Of a stretch of 64,000 bases of DNA, positions 35,155 through 46,189 are shown piece by piece. The first letter of the stretch is position 1. Every line of letters begins with the position of its first letter. The stretch comes from Eonycteris spelaea (Eukaryota > Chordata > Mammalia > Chiroptera > Pteropodidae). The notes beneath the pieces were generated by a model, which saw nothing but the letters and a program-made list of their open reading frames with translations, ran no database searches and was not told the origin of the DNA. A program made the translations under genes and the position numbers. The stretch spans positions 1,488,001 to 1,552,000 of the forward strand of contig PUFA01000081.1 of NCBI GenBank assembly GCA_003508835.1, read 5' to 3'.

Positions 35155-36985
35155 ACAATGTAGAAAGAGAAGAACAGCTTTGGAGGACTGATGTGACCCA
35201 ACTTCAAGACTTACTATAAAGCTACAGTAATAAAGACATTGTGGTATTGGCGAAAGAATAGACAAATAGATCAATGAAACAGAATAAAGAGCCCAGAAAT
35301 AGAGTGCTATAAATACAGTCAACTGATCTTTGACAAAGGAACACAGATAGTCTCTTTAACAAATGGTGCTGGGACAACTGAACAACCACATGCAAAAACA
35401 AAAACAAAAAAATCTAAATACAAATCTTAATCCCTCCACAAACATTAACTTGAAATGGATCACAGACCTAAATATAAAATGAAAACTATAAATCTCTTAT
35501 AAGATAACATGGGAGAAAACCTAGATGACCTTGGGTAGAGTGATGCTTTTTTTAGATACAATACCAAAGACACGATCCATGGGAAAAAAAAATTTAAAGA
35601 CTTCATGACAATTAAAAACTTCTCTGTGAAAGGCAATGTCAACAGGATTAGAAGACAAGCCACAGAATGGGAGGAAATATTTGCAAAAGACACATGTGAT
35701 TAAGAACTGTAATCCAAAATATACAGAGAACTCTTAAAACTCAACAATAAGAAAATAACTCAATTTAAAAATGGTCCAAAGACCTTAAAAGATACTTCAC
35801 CAAAGAATGTAGATAACAAATAAGCATATGAAAAGGTACTCCACATTATATGTCATCGGGGAAATGTGAATTAAAACAATAATGATACCACCAAATGCCT
35901 ATTAGAATGGTCAAAATCCAAAACACTGACAACACCAAATAGTGGTGAGAACGTGGAATAAGAACTCTGCTACATTGCTTGTGGGTATACAAAATGGCAC
36001 AGCCACTGTGAAAGATAATTTGGCAGTTTCTTACAAAATTAAACATACTCTTACCATATGATCCAGCAATCATGCTCCTTGGCATTTATCCCAAAAAGTT
36101 GAAAACTTATGTGTACAGAAAAACCTCACACGGATGTCTACAGAAGCTTTATTTATAATTGCCAAGACGTGAACCAACCAAGATGTCCTTCAGAGGGTGG
36201 GTGGACAAGTAAATTATAGTAAATAATAATCCAGAAAATGGAATATTACTTAGCACTGGAAAAAGAAATTAAGTTATAAAGCATATTCCTAAGTGAAATA
36301 AGCCAATCTAAGAAAGCTATACACACCATATGATCCTAACTCTGGACATTCTGCAAAAGGCAAAACTGTGGAGACACTACAAGATTAGTGGCTGCCAAGG
36401 GTGTGATGGGGAGAGAGGGATGAATAGGCAGAGCACAGAGGAGTTTTAGGGTGGTGAAAATAGTCTGTTTGATAATATAATAATAAATATGTGTCATTGT
36501 ACATTTTTCCAAATCCATAGAATGTAAAATACCAAGAATGAATCCTAAAATAAACTATAAACTTTGAGTGATTATGTGTCAATAGAGGTTTATCCTTGGT
36601 AAAAATGAAGAAAAAGAAAAGAAAAGAAAAGAAAGAAAGAAAAAGAAAAGAAAAGAAAAGAAAAGAAAAGAAAAAAAAAGAGAAAGAGGAAGGAAGGAAG
36701 GAAGGAAAGGAAGGAAGGAAGGAAGGAAGGAAGGAAGAAGGAAGGAAGGAAGGAAGGAGGGAGGGAGGGAGGGAGGAGGGAGGGAGGGAGGGAGGGAGGG
36801 AGGAGGGAGGGAGGAGGAGGAAGGAAGGGAGGGAGGGAGGGAGAAAGACGAATGTACCATTCTGGTGAGTGATGTTGATAATGGGGGAGGCTCTGCATGT
36901 GTGGGAGCAGAGGGTAAATCTCTGCATCTTCCTCTCAATTTTGTTACAAACCTAAAACTGCTCTAAAAAAGTCTTTAAAAAATGT
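35155..36985 (+). mobile_element. L1 (L1MB/L1MC-like) 3' fragment, interrupted by a purine microsatellite
   Basis: ORF2 3' part: 'acttcaagacttactataaagctacagtaataaagacattgtggtattggcg', 'tcaactgatctttgacaaagg' and 'tgatccagcaatcatgctccttggcatttatcc'. The 3' UTR is cut at 36597 by a GAAA/GGAA/GGGA tract and resumes at 36846 ('cgaatgtaccattctggtgagtgatgttgataatgggggagg'). It ends 'cctaaaactgctctaaaaaagtctttaaaaaatg'. Frames are broken and the 5' end is truncated. Confidence 0.9.
36597..36845 (+). repeat. (GAAA)n-(GGAA)n-(GGGA)n compound purine microsatellite
   Basis: About 245 bp of almost pure purine, ordered as GAAA-rich, then GGAA, then GGGA/GAGG. It generates long Pro/Ser/Leu/Phe frames on the minus strand (up to 180 codons, 36385-36927) and Lys/Arg/Glu/Gly on the plus strand. 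None of these is a gene. Confidence 0.97.
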
Positions 36986-37179
36986 TTTTGAGCAGCATCT
37001 CCTAGATACATATTTATTTATAATGCATACATACTACACACCAACTAAATACTAACATGCATACTCTATAAAACAAACTACAAAAATATCAAAAGTAAAT
37101 AGAAATAAAAGTGACAATCTTTTTGGGCATCCCAGTGGCTGCCTTTGTGCACCCCTCGGTGCAGCATTTCCGTGCAGTA

Positions 37180-37490
37180 TCCCAAAGCAGCATTTCCAAA
37201 ACATGATCCGTGCAACAGAAAGCCATTTCACAGAACACTCATAGGGAATAATTTTTTAAAAAATGTGTGCCACAGTGAACAAAAGTTTGGCAATACAGGG
37301 AAAGCTGAGGTTTAAAGAAAGGCAAAGAATTTTCTTTATTTCAGAACTTGTCAGGGTCTTTAACTTAGTCTGAGAATATACTGTTAACTTTTAATGTCTA
37401 TTAACTTTTGAATGCAGCATTCCTCAAATAGAGCTGATCATGCAGCTGTCCTCCTCAACTCATACGTTGAGAGTCACTGTACAAGTACTG
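37180..37490. mobile_element. Probable old hAT-type DNA transposon remnant
   Basis: The left side 'gcatttccaaaacatgatccgtgcaacag' and the right side 'gcattcctcaaatagagctgatc' to 'acgttgagagtcactg' are like the degraded ends of a cut-and-paste element. The family is not certain. Confidence 0.35.
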
Positions 37491-38270
37491 GTGTGATTGT
37501 TTTATCAATGGGCAACTGCAGGAATCGTGTCCATGTGAGGCACCATTATATGCCCCGCCCCTGGCACTCATTGGCTGACTAACTGACCAAATGACTGATG
37601 TCAGAATCCATCTGATCACCAGGTCTCTCTCATAGACCTCTTCCAGGCCACGTGGTACCCAGGTATGTTCTCAGCAGATTAGAAAGATCATGCTGTAAGC
37701 AGGTCTCCTATGGCCCAGGGAAAAGGAAGCTGTAGAAGGCCAAGGTCGTGTTGCTGCACTGCCTCTGTCACAAATCCGGAGAGAACAGTGTGTCCAGAGT
37801 AATGGAGTGACTGTGAATCCAGAAGTGGCCAGAATTACCGGTCTGTGCCAATCAGCATACAATGAAAGGGAGAAGGCAGGAGCCATGTGATAACTCCACA
37901 ACCTGCGTCTTCTGCAAGGGCTGCCAGGGCATCCTCTTGCTGGTGGAGTTCTCCTTCAATGCCACTGTCACAAGCATGGTGATTTTCAGTTCGGATATGG
38001 ATGCCACCAGGGAAAATAATTCATTGCTCCTCCACTCCTCCAAAGGTAGAACCCTACAGGTCAGGAGGTATTGGCCCAACTGGACTCCTGTCACCATGCA
38101 GAGTCAAACTTCAGATCCAAGGGGAACTATTACTAGATAGCAAAAAGGTTTCAGCCTGTGTGGCCTTTTTGATTAGCTGGTGGTAACTGCCTATACGTGC
38201 TGAGAAGGCTTCTGAGGCAGTATCTCAATCAGAGGAACCTGCGCTCTCCTGTCATGGTGCCCAACCTCTT
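37491..38270. other. Unassigned intronic sequence
   Basis: Moderately GC-rich. Two overlapping frames on opposite strands (37862-38140 plus, 92 codons; 37852-38097 minus, 81 codons) have no recognised domain. An ancient retroviral interior is possible but cannot be shown by eye. Confidence 0.35.
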
Positions 38271-38273
38271 CCA

Positions 38274-38290
38274 CACCACACACACACCCG

Positions 38291-38339
<49 letters not shown>
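38274..38339 (+). repeat. Head-to-head (CA)n / (TG)n microsatellite
   Basis: A short CA run (38276-38287) is followed by cccgtgttt and then about 21 TG units (38298-38339). The two halves are complementary. Confidence 0.95.
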
Positions 38340-38343
<4 letters not shown>

Positions 38344-38344
<1 letters not shown>

Positions 38345-38740
38345 GAGGGTAGTGGAGACATTAAATGAATTGACTCATTTGATTGTGGGGACTGGCAAGT
38401 CCAGATTATGTAGGGTAAGCTGGAAAGTTAGATATTCGGGTAAGAACTGGTGCTGCCGTCTTGAGTCCAAGTTCCACAGGGTAGGCCAGGCAGGGTTTTC
38501 ACGTTGCAATTTTGAACCAGAATTGTTTCTTCCTTAGGGAACCTGTGTTTGTTCTTAAGGCCTTCAGCTGACTGGATGAGGCACCCCTCATTTTGGAGGG
38601 TGATCTGCTTTACTCTGATTGTAAATGTTAATCACATCTAAAAAATGCCTTCACAACAACATCGAAACCAGCATTTGACCAAACAACTGGGTACCATAGC
38701 CCAGCCAAGTTGACACATAAAATTAGCCATAACAACTGTC
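38344..38740 (-). mobile_element. LTR-type repeat, antisense
   Basis: The right end reads 'gcccagccaagttgacacataaaattagccat', the reverse complement of a common mammalian LTR-like repeat that begins TGTGATGGTTAATTTTATGT. The middle 'cttcagctgactggatgaggcacccctcattttggagggtgatctgctttactctg' and the left 'ttgactcatttgattgtggggactggcaagtcc' follow the same consensus. The preceding CA/TG tract is typical of this repeat's low-complexity end. I do not recall the family name with certainty. Confidence 0.7.
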
Positions 38741-38754
38741 CCTCTCAATGGACT

Positions 38755-39040
38755 GTGGCAGTTTGTCAGCTGGACTCCCAGCTGTCTCCTTGTCCCCTGC
38801 CACCCATCCTGGCAGCAGCCATAGTGATTGCTTAAAAACGTGAAACTGGACTGTGTTACTCTCCATTGGTGGCATGCTACCCTTAGAATAAACCCTTCCC
38901 AGGCTTTGAGAGGCTCTCTGGTCCAGATGCTACCCACCTTGCCCACCTGGTCTCCTCCACTGACCCACCTCTCACCCTACTCCAGCCTAGCTGCTTTTGC
39001 TACAGTTTAAGCAGTTTGTTTTCATTTAGGGTCTTTGCCT
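38755..39040 (+). repeat. L2 LINE fragment, sense
   Basis: 'tggcagcagccatagtgattgcttaaaaacgtgaaactggactgtgttactc', then 'cccaggctttgagaggctctctggtcc' and 'cactccagcctagctgcttttgct'-like text, is the internal L2 3' region. Confidence 0.6.
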
Positions 39041-39165
39041 CAGTCTCCAACCCTTGCATGCAGGCTGAACCAGTACTCTGGGATTGCCTGCGACAGCCAC
39101 TCTCCTCAGTCTCTGTAATAAACTCTCCTGTTGGCTCAGCGAACTTGAGCGTGTTTCTTACAACC
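39041..39165 (+). mobile_element. Possible LTR 3' end
   Basis: 'gacagccactctcctcagtctctgtaataaactctcctgttggctcagcgaacttgagcgtgtttcttaca' has an AATAAA signal and an LTR-like ending. The family is unassigned. Confidence 0.4.
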
Positions 39166-39189
39166 ACAACGTCCTAACTAGTACTCATC

Positions 39190-39860
39190 ACATTCTGATA
39201 ATGAAGAACCTCCAGGACCCATCAGAAAGACTTGCCCTCAGCACCTCCAGGAGCCAGAAGGAAGTGTCTCTCCCACCTAGATGGGTCTTTGTCCTTGTGC
39301 TCATTCCCCACCTGGCCCTGTTACTACTGGCTCCAATATCTACCCAACCCCAGTCCTGTTGGCCCAACTGTCACCCATCTTTCTCTACCTAGTATTTATA
39401 TACCTTAATTTCCTCACTTGCAAGTGAAGCAACTATGAACTCCTTCACGGCTGCGTGTCAAGCTTTTATCACTGCGTCCAGCACAAATAAGAACTCAACA
39501 AAGGACATCTGTGGTTAAGGGCTCAGTCTCACCTGCAAAGCCCAGCGCCCTTCCACTCACTCTCCCGAAGCTTTTCTCTTTTCCAGTTACTCTGCCTCCT
39601 TGGATCTTCTCTCCCAACTCAATTAATAAGTGGTTCTTTGGCTCTTTCCTTCATGGTATTTGCTCCCCTGGAAACCCTTAGAAGATTGGTTTTGGGTGGT
39701 GATCCCCCTAAAGGCAGGTTGGCACCTATGGATCTCTGTATTTCCAGGGCTTCTGTCCTTCCCAGAGACACCGTGCCTTTCTCACATACAACCCCTATAC
39801 CAAGCTCAGTGCCTGTGTCCTCGGTCAGGTGGTGGGGTGAATAAACGAATACAACACTGC
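39190..39860 (+). repeat. L2-like fragments, sense
   Basis: 39400-39500 ('ttatataccttaatttcctcacttgcaagtgaagcaactatgaactcc') and 39720-39850 ('ggatctctgtatttccaggg', 'aagctcagtgcctgtgtcctcggtcaggtggtggggtgaataaacgaatac') resemble L2 3' sequence. The intermediate text is more diverged. Confidence 0.45.
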
Positions 39861-40059
39861 TCATCTGTACCAATTAGATAAATAGTTTTACGTTCTAACA
39901 CCAGCTGACAAGAGCCTTCTCACTCCCTGCCCAGAAGTTAGCTCCAAACCAGGGGAGAAATCTGTGTGGGCCTCCTGATTCCCATCCTTCCCTCCACCTG
40001 GATTTCACCCTGTGGTGCATACATGAAGCAAGAAACCATCCAGGTATGGTGAAGTGAGG

Positions 40060-40255
40060 AGGGAAGGGGCTTTGGAGCCTGATGCCCTGGGTTGAAACTG
40101 TGCTTCCTTCTTAAGGGCATTCTTTCTCCATGAAAAGGGAATGGTGATGCCCTACCTCTTCAGGCCTTTCTGAGGTCTGAGTGGGGTAAAATGTACAAAA
40201 GCAATGGGCACAGTTCCCAGAGCAGGTTCTTAATACATTTTGGTTCTCTCCTCTT
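40060..40255 (+). repeat. MIR SINE
   Basis: Diverged sense MIR: 'ggggctttggagcctgatgccctgggttgaaactgtgc', then 'ttctttctccatgaaaagggaatggtgatgccctacctcttc' and 'gcaatgggcacagttcccagagcaggttcttaata'. Confidence 0.65.
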
Positions 40256-40754
40256 TTCCTTATTATTTTCCTCTTCCATGCTCTGGGGTGATGGCCAGTT
40301 TTTTACAACTTAGATTAAAAAATAAAAAGTAGCAGGAATATTAGCTCCAAATGAGCCAAGCAAATAGCAAATTCCCAGTGCATGTGCATCCTATGGAGAA
40401 GTGACACATATCCCTACTCACCCTGCCCCTCTCCAAAGGTCTGCTGGTTACCACTCGGTAATCTCATTTTCTCCGCAGATGTGAAAACTGACGTTTTAAC
40501 GATATGTTCCAGAATATTTCTAGGTATTAACGTTATATTAACTCATTTATAATTCCCCAGTGCCAGAGTTCCTTTTAAAAAGCAGATAATGAATATTCCC
40601 CTCTCAGCCATCTGGAATCTCTGGCCTCTGAGAATACGCAAATATAAGTATTAACGGCCTACTTAACAAGCTACTTATGCACGCCTTGGACTGCAGATTC
40701 CTGCAGGTCCAGCTTTCCGCTGGCCATTTGGCATTTAATTTTAAAAGCCTTGGA

Positions 40755-40960
40755 ATGGAGCATTTAACTCCAGCATGCTGGGTTCAAATCCCAGCTCTGC
40801 TGCTTCACCGCACTCTCTGTTACCTCAACCACATATGTGATTACAACCACCCACATTATAGGGGAGTCCTTTTGAGAAAGAAATGCATAAAGGATACAAA
40901 GCATTCAGTTTACTGCCTGACTCACAGTATAATACTGGATACTGGATAGTACCACCTTTT
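40755..40960 (+). repeat. MIR SINE
   Basis: Sense MIR: 'gcatttaactccagcatgctgggttcaaatcccagctctgctgcttcac', with diverged tail 'actgcctgactcacagtataatactgg'. Confidence 0.7.
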
Positions 40961-41189
40961 TCAGAGGTCGAAATGGTTATATATTGGTAATCTCACATGG
41001 TTCCATCTAACAGGGTTTCAAATAGTAGTAGTCACTACTGTGGTGGAGCTGACTGGAAACTTTTGAAAAGGCAAGGCAAGAAAAATCGTCATCTCCACTC
41101 GCCAGTGATGGGTTTTCCAGTTTGTCCCTCAGCACCCGCATTGCCCATCCCCCACTATCATCTCCTTAGAGCAGTGTGAGCTTCCTGAA

Positions 41190-41790
41190 ATACAGAGCTG
41201 ATTGGGCCATCCCTCAGTATGCAATCCCCCAGGGACTTCTCACTGGTCTTAGGACAAAGGACAAGTTCCTTACCATAGCAGAGAAGGACACAAAGCTCTG
41301 GCCCCTGCTCTTCGTGCCAGTCATCACCCAACCTTACTTATCTCTCTGTTAGTCCCTCCACTGCTCTATGATCCTAGGTCCATGTAGCCTCTGTCCATGA
41401 TGTTACCCCTGCTGAGAACATTTCTCCAGCTGACACTTTCATAATTCTCATTCCTCCTTAGTTCCAGTTCAATGACCACATCCTCGGGGCAGCCCCCTCT
41501 GCCCCTCTTGACTGGAGACATCCCTATTGGGTGTCCTTGAAGTCTCATGTGCCTCTCATGCATAGCACTTATCCCAGGGTCATAGCACACTTGTCTGAGT
41601 GACTTTTTGATGGAAATGGCCTCCATTCTACAGTGTAAGACATGTGTTTGCAGGGACCATAGCCGTTTCTTCTTGTGCCACTATAATCCCAGCATCTAAT
41701 ACAGTACCTGGCACATCATACTGCAGCAGTTCCTTGCAATGGTCCCTAAGACATGGCAGGAGCACAGAGGAGCTGAGGGCAGCCAATAGT
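41190..41790 (+). repeat. L2 LINE 3' fragment, sense
   Basis: Extended L2: 'aaggacaagttccttaccatagcagagaaggacacaaagctctggcccctgc', 'gctgagaacatttctccagctgac', 'agttccagttcaatgaccacatcctcggggcagcccc' and the end 'cccagcatctaatacagtacctggcacatcatac'. Confidence 0.75.
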
Positions 41791-42029
41791 GAGCCAAGCT
41801 CTAGCCCAGAGAGGAAACCGCATAGGGTCTGAGGGCTCAGGCTCCTCTGGGGCTCGTCTGGTTGATTGCTCGGTCTAACACCATGATAAAAGGACCTCTC
41901 CAGGCAGGTGAGAACCCCTCTGTCAGCTCCAGCAGGGCCTAATGAACCCTAGCAAAGTAACATCGGGCTAATGGACACCCCAGCCTAGCTGGGCCTTCCA
42001 TCAGTTTTCTCACTCATCAAATGGTTTTG

Positions 42030-42400
42030 AAGGTCTTCTATGTGCTGCCTCTTTCCTTATCACCCTCCTTACCACAGCAGCCAGAATGACTCTTTAAAAA
42101 TTAAAGCTGTCACTACTTCCCACTGTGGAGAATACAACCCAAAGTCATACGTGGTCTAGCTCTTACGTGCCTTTCCAACTCAATCAGACACACTGGATAT
42201 CTCTGGATCTTCAAACAAGACAAGCTCTTTTCTATCTCAGGGTCTTTGTATTTATTGTTCACTCTGCCTGGAATGCTATTCTCCAAGATATTTGCATGGC
42301 TGGCTTTAGATCTTAGTAAAAATGTCAGCTTCACAACAAGGTCTCCCTAAACATCCCTGACTATATATTTCCAGTCAAGCACTGTCAAGCCTAATGCAGC
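42030..42400 (+). repeat. L2 LINE fragment, sense
   Basis: 'cagccagaatgactctttaaaaattaaagctgtcac', 'cccaaagtcatacgtggtctagctcttacgtgcc', 'gggtctttgtatttattgttcactctgcctggaatgctattctcc' and 'gtcagcttcacaacaaggtctccctaaacatccctga'. Confidence 0.8.
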
Positions 42401-42429
42401 AGAACTTTGTGCATGATAGACATGTTTTA

Positions 42430-42600
42430 TATCTACATGTATATAGAAGCTACGGGCCACTTGTGGTTATTGAGCACATGAAATGTTACTGGTGTGACTA
42501 AAGAACTGACTTTTTAATTCAATTTAATTTAAATAACTTTTAATTTAACTTTCAACAGCCACATATAGCTAGTAGCTACCAAATTAGACAACAACAGGCC
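42430..42600. mobile_element. Short palindromic hAT-type MITE
   Basis: The left 'agaagctacgggccacttgtggttattgagcacatgaaatgt' and the right 'caacagccacatatagctagtagctaccaaattagacaac' are diverged inverted repeats around an AT-rich centre, as in the common CAGTATGGTAGCCACTAGCC-type mammalian element. Confidence 0.75.
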
Positions 42601-42639
42601 TATTACTCTGTTTTATTTCTTTAGAGCAACCAATATCTG

Positions 42640-42825
42640 AAGTTCTTTTTGTCTGTTCATAAGTTTATGCCCATCTCCCCCAACTGGAAACTTGAACTCC
42701 ATATAGTGACAGGGACGTTTTCTGTTTTGTTAAAAGCTGGAACCCTGGTGCCTGCAACAGTGCCTGGCTATCAAGGTACTCAAATATGCGTGGAATAGGT
42801 AGGCATGTGTCCAAAAATGCATTGA
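42640..42825 (+). repeat. L2 LINE 3' end fragment
   Basis: 'tcccccaactggaaacttgaactccatatagtgacagggacgttttctg', then 'ggtgcctgcaacagtgcctggctatcaaggtactcaaatatg', is the L2 3' end. Confidence 0.75.
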
Positions 42826-42829
42826 TACA

Positions 42830-44575
42830 ATTATTCTCATAACATCCATCCAAGAGCAGGAGTTTCCATCCCAGAATTTGTGCTCAATACTTGTGAGATA
42901 TGTCACATTTGTTTATTACTAAAAGTGGAAGTACTCACAGTTTCAAAGAACTGCCTTTTCTAATTAGTTAGAGCAGATCTAAGGTTATCTAAATAATAAG
43001 GTCATACCCAATCATTTGTATCCAGACTGATTTTCTTAAGTGGGAGGGAAGCTAGAGGAGAAAATTTGCATATGGGAGTGTGTCACACATATAAGTATCA
43101 TCTGTCACTTCCACTCGGGTATGAAAAAAATGCCAAGTGTCATAAACAAGATTGCTTTTCTCTGATCACCATCTCATCTCCCTTGTTTCAGAAATGAAAC
43201 CCCGAATCTCTGATACAGTGGGAGGTAGCAATCATGGGTACCCTGTCAGCCACACCTCACAGTGTGACCCAAGCTGGCTAATCATTAGAGTCCTTTTTCA
43301 GGTAATGCTATGAATGCTGGGAGATTGAGGGTCCCAAGCCCTTTATCAAGAGTCAAAAGTTACACTATTGCTGCTTTTGGCTACCAGGGGCCATCTTGCC
43401 TCACACACAGATATCACTCTTCTGAGAACAAATTCATACAGAAACAAAGAGAGCCAAGAGCTGGAGAAAAAAAAAAAAAAGTGAAGTCTGATCAAATGAT
43501 TCTTAAAGGCGGAGTCATACCTTGGAATGCTCAGGTATGTGAGTCAAAAAAGAAAAAAAATCCTCTTTTTGTTTTTTATTCTAATTTGACTTGGGTTGCT
43601 GGAGCCCTGACTGAGTGCAGAAACACTGCCATTAACACTCGCAGTACGACTGGCTTCCCTGAACCTGTTTTCTTTACATGTGAAAGAGGGCCAAAAACAA
43701 CCACTTGTATTAGTTAATTTTTTTTATAATTGATAAAATGTATACTAAGTTATGAGAGTGCTTAATAGACTTCAAAGAACTGAATATAGCCAGGCCCCAG
43801 GAAAAGCATAAAACCAGAATCAAGAACGCCTTCAGGGTCCTGGTCCAAGTTCTCTCACTTCTCCTTTCTGTTCCTCTCTGGGTGTTGGCACCAGTCTCCT
43901 CTGTACACACTGGCTTTCTTGGTCCTATGATTCACAAAGTAAAGAGAAATACACTTGGCTTCTCCACGTTTACACCTTTCTATTCAGAGATTAGTCCAAG
44001 ACAAACTGAAATTTTTGATCCCATTCCCAGGTCCTGGGAGAGGAAATCTAATTGGCCCACTATATGTTAAGAGACTACCCATGATCCAAACAACTGGGAC
44101 AGAGCAGATAGGAGGATGATGGAATCGAGTTATAAAAATATGGTTCTTGGGACCCATCCTCATGAATAAAGGGCTATTGGGTTGGGGGGAGTTATTACTA
44201 GCCTAGCAGAGACCTCAAAAGGTACCTATACTACACTATAGAGGGTTTTTATAAAACCTTACTGGGCTAACGTACTCTATATGAAATCATTGGTGAGAAT
44301 AAGTCACTTGTTATATGGCTCACACTCAAACTATAAATTGAATCTGAACATGTGGCCTCTAGGTCCAAATCAGAAAACCAGCTTACAAGACTAGCCATCC
44401 AGTAATGAGCTCCTTTAGTGTCCAATAATTAGACTTTTTTGGTTCAAGACAAAAAAAAAAAAAAATCTATGAATTTCCCATAACTGAGCAGCAAAATATG
44501 AAAGAACAAGACTTAATTAGAGTACTTGGGTTTTAGAGTATAATGCTTTATGGATAAGAAATACCTCTTGATTCT
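42830..44575. other. Unassigned intronic sequence
   Basis: A 14-nt A run at 43469 and a longer one at 44450-44465 are not preceded by any SINE I recognise. The 135-codon frame at 43310-43717 has no recognised domain. Confidence 0.45.
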
Positions 44576-44579
44576 AAGG

Positions 44580-45246
44580 CAGGGGTCCCCAACCCTCAGG
44601 CCACAGACTGATGACCTGTGGGAACTGGCCACATAGTAGAAGGTGAGCGGCAGGCAAGCATGTGAAACTGCATCTGTATTTGCAGCATCTCCTCAGCACT
44701 AGCACCACTGCTTCAGCTCTACCTCAGATTATCAGGCATTAGATTCTTGTAGGAGTGTAAACCCTACTGTGGACAGCACATGAGAGGGATCTAGTTTGTG
44801 TGCACCTTACAAGAATCTAAAGCCTGATGATCTAAGGTGGAGCTGAGGCGGTGACGCCAGCGCTGGGAGCAGCTGCAAATACAGATTAACATTAGCAAAT
44901 AGGACTGACTGCACAGAGACCATAATAAATCAATTGCTTGCAGACTCATATCAAAACCCTACCAGTGAGTGGCAAAAGACAACTAAGCTGCATCTGGTAG
45001 CAGGCTTTATAGTAGCAAGTGAATTGATGTACTTAATTGTACAGCTGCATATGGTAGCATCTGATTCTGCATTATGGTGACCTGTATAATTATTTCATTA
45101 TATATAAAATGTAATAATAATAGAAATAAAGTGCACAAGAAATGTAATGTGCTTGAATTATCTTGTAACCACTCCCCTCCCCAGTCCATGGAAAAATTGT
45201 CTTCCATGAAACCAATCCCAGGTGCCAAAAAGTTTGAGGACCACTG
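44580..45246 (+). mobile_element. MER1-type (Charlie3-related) hAT transposon with 8-bp target duplication
   Basis: The left terminal repeat is 'caggggtccccaaccc'; the right end 'gtttgaggaccactg' reads inwards as 'cagtggtcctcaaac'. The 8-bp flanks are ttctaagg (44572-44579) and ctctaagg (45247-45254), seven of eight identical, as expected for hAT. The interior holds the inverted pair 'attatcaggcattagattcttgtagg' and 'caagaatctaaagcctgatgatct', and the right arm 'ccatggaaaaattgtcttccatgaaacc'. At 667 bp it is longer than the common MER1 deletion forms but carries no transposase frame. Confidence 0.85.
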
Positions 45247-45254
45247 CTCTAAGG

Positions 45255-46010
45255 TAAACCATATATTTGGTGCTGCATATTAGTAGTATTAATCCATATT
45301 TAAAATTATCTACCTAAGTTGTTCTTCAAAGGAACCCTTTCAACTCCTAATACACTAAAATAGTTTCTTCACAAAGCCCAACTGAAATAAGAAATAAATC
45401 ACCCCCCTTATTTCCATATCATAATAACTTTACCATTCCCACTTAAAAGAGTTAAGAAGCAATTAAAAGATAGACATAGAGTATGTGACCTCATTATCAT
45501 TATTATTACTGCAATTTAGAATGTTCTAGCATTTAAGATCACAGTGGTCCAGTTGCTCTGGTGATTTACTTCTGTATTTTTCACAAAATGTTAATTAGGG
45601 GCAGAGCTATCCCAGGCCACAGCATACATACCACAAAAAGGCAACATTAATTTCCAGTGACCAAGGTAAAAAATTATACTAATGTCTTTTCCATCACTAC
45701 CTAGCATCTTAAACGCAGAAGTGCTTCTCTGATAAAGAAAAAAAAGTGATAACAAGTGTAGTTACCTCCAGTGTGCCCAACGTGAATCTGTGCCTAACAT
45801 GTGGTGCTGGATTCCCCAAAACTAGGTACACGCTTTGGGTGGGGAAGATCATGGGAGGGGCCAGGGTAGAGAATGGAATAGAGAGAAAATATATGCTTTT
45901 CTAGACATATCTAGAATACCTACAACTTTTCAAAATCTAGGGAAAAGAAGTTATGTCATTTTCAGCACACAGTAAGTTCTGTGTCATTTCAAAAAATGCC
46001 AGAGTTAAAG
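45255..46010. other. Unassigned intronic sequence
   Basis: AT-rich. No repeat family or exon recognised. Confidence 0.45.
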
Positions 46011-46014
46011 TTAT

Positions 46015-46185
46015 GTTGAGGGTATCTGCCAGGTACTGTACTGTTTCCTCACTCAGGACCTCTCAAGGTCTGACGCAAACTCTCTCACCCGTCTTACCCC
46101 ATGAGGAAACTGCAGCGATTAAGCAATTGTCTGAAGGTCCCACAGCTAGGAGGTGGCAGATGCTACCTGGAAACTTTATGTAACC
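46015..46185 (-). repeat. MIR SINE
   Basis: Antisense MIR: 'gggtatctgccaggtactgtactg', then 'ttaccccatgaggaaactgcagcgattaagcaattgtctgaaggtcccacagctaggaggtggcag'. Confidence 0.85.
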
Positions 46186-46189
46186 AATT

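Noticed and set aside
34743..35207. 154-codon minus-strand open frame
   Set aside because: It runs through a hAT element into the start of an L1 fragment. The composition is repeat-derived.
36385..36927. 180-codon minus-strand open frame, the longest in the window
   Set aside because: It is the translation of the GAAA/GGAA/GGGA microsatellite plus L1 3' UTR (Pro/Ser/Leu/Phe repeats), with no domain or conservation logic.
38344..38740. LTR considered as a promoter for a nested antisense transcript
   Set aside because: The LTR is truncated and diverged, with no downstream exon or TATA-like element in a sensible position.
44840..44880. CpG-bearing patch considered as a small CpG island or promoter
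   Set aside because: The few CpGs are inherited from the MER1 element's GC-rich arms. Far too short for an island.
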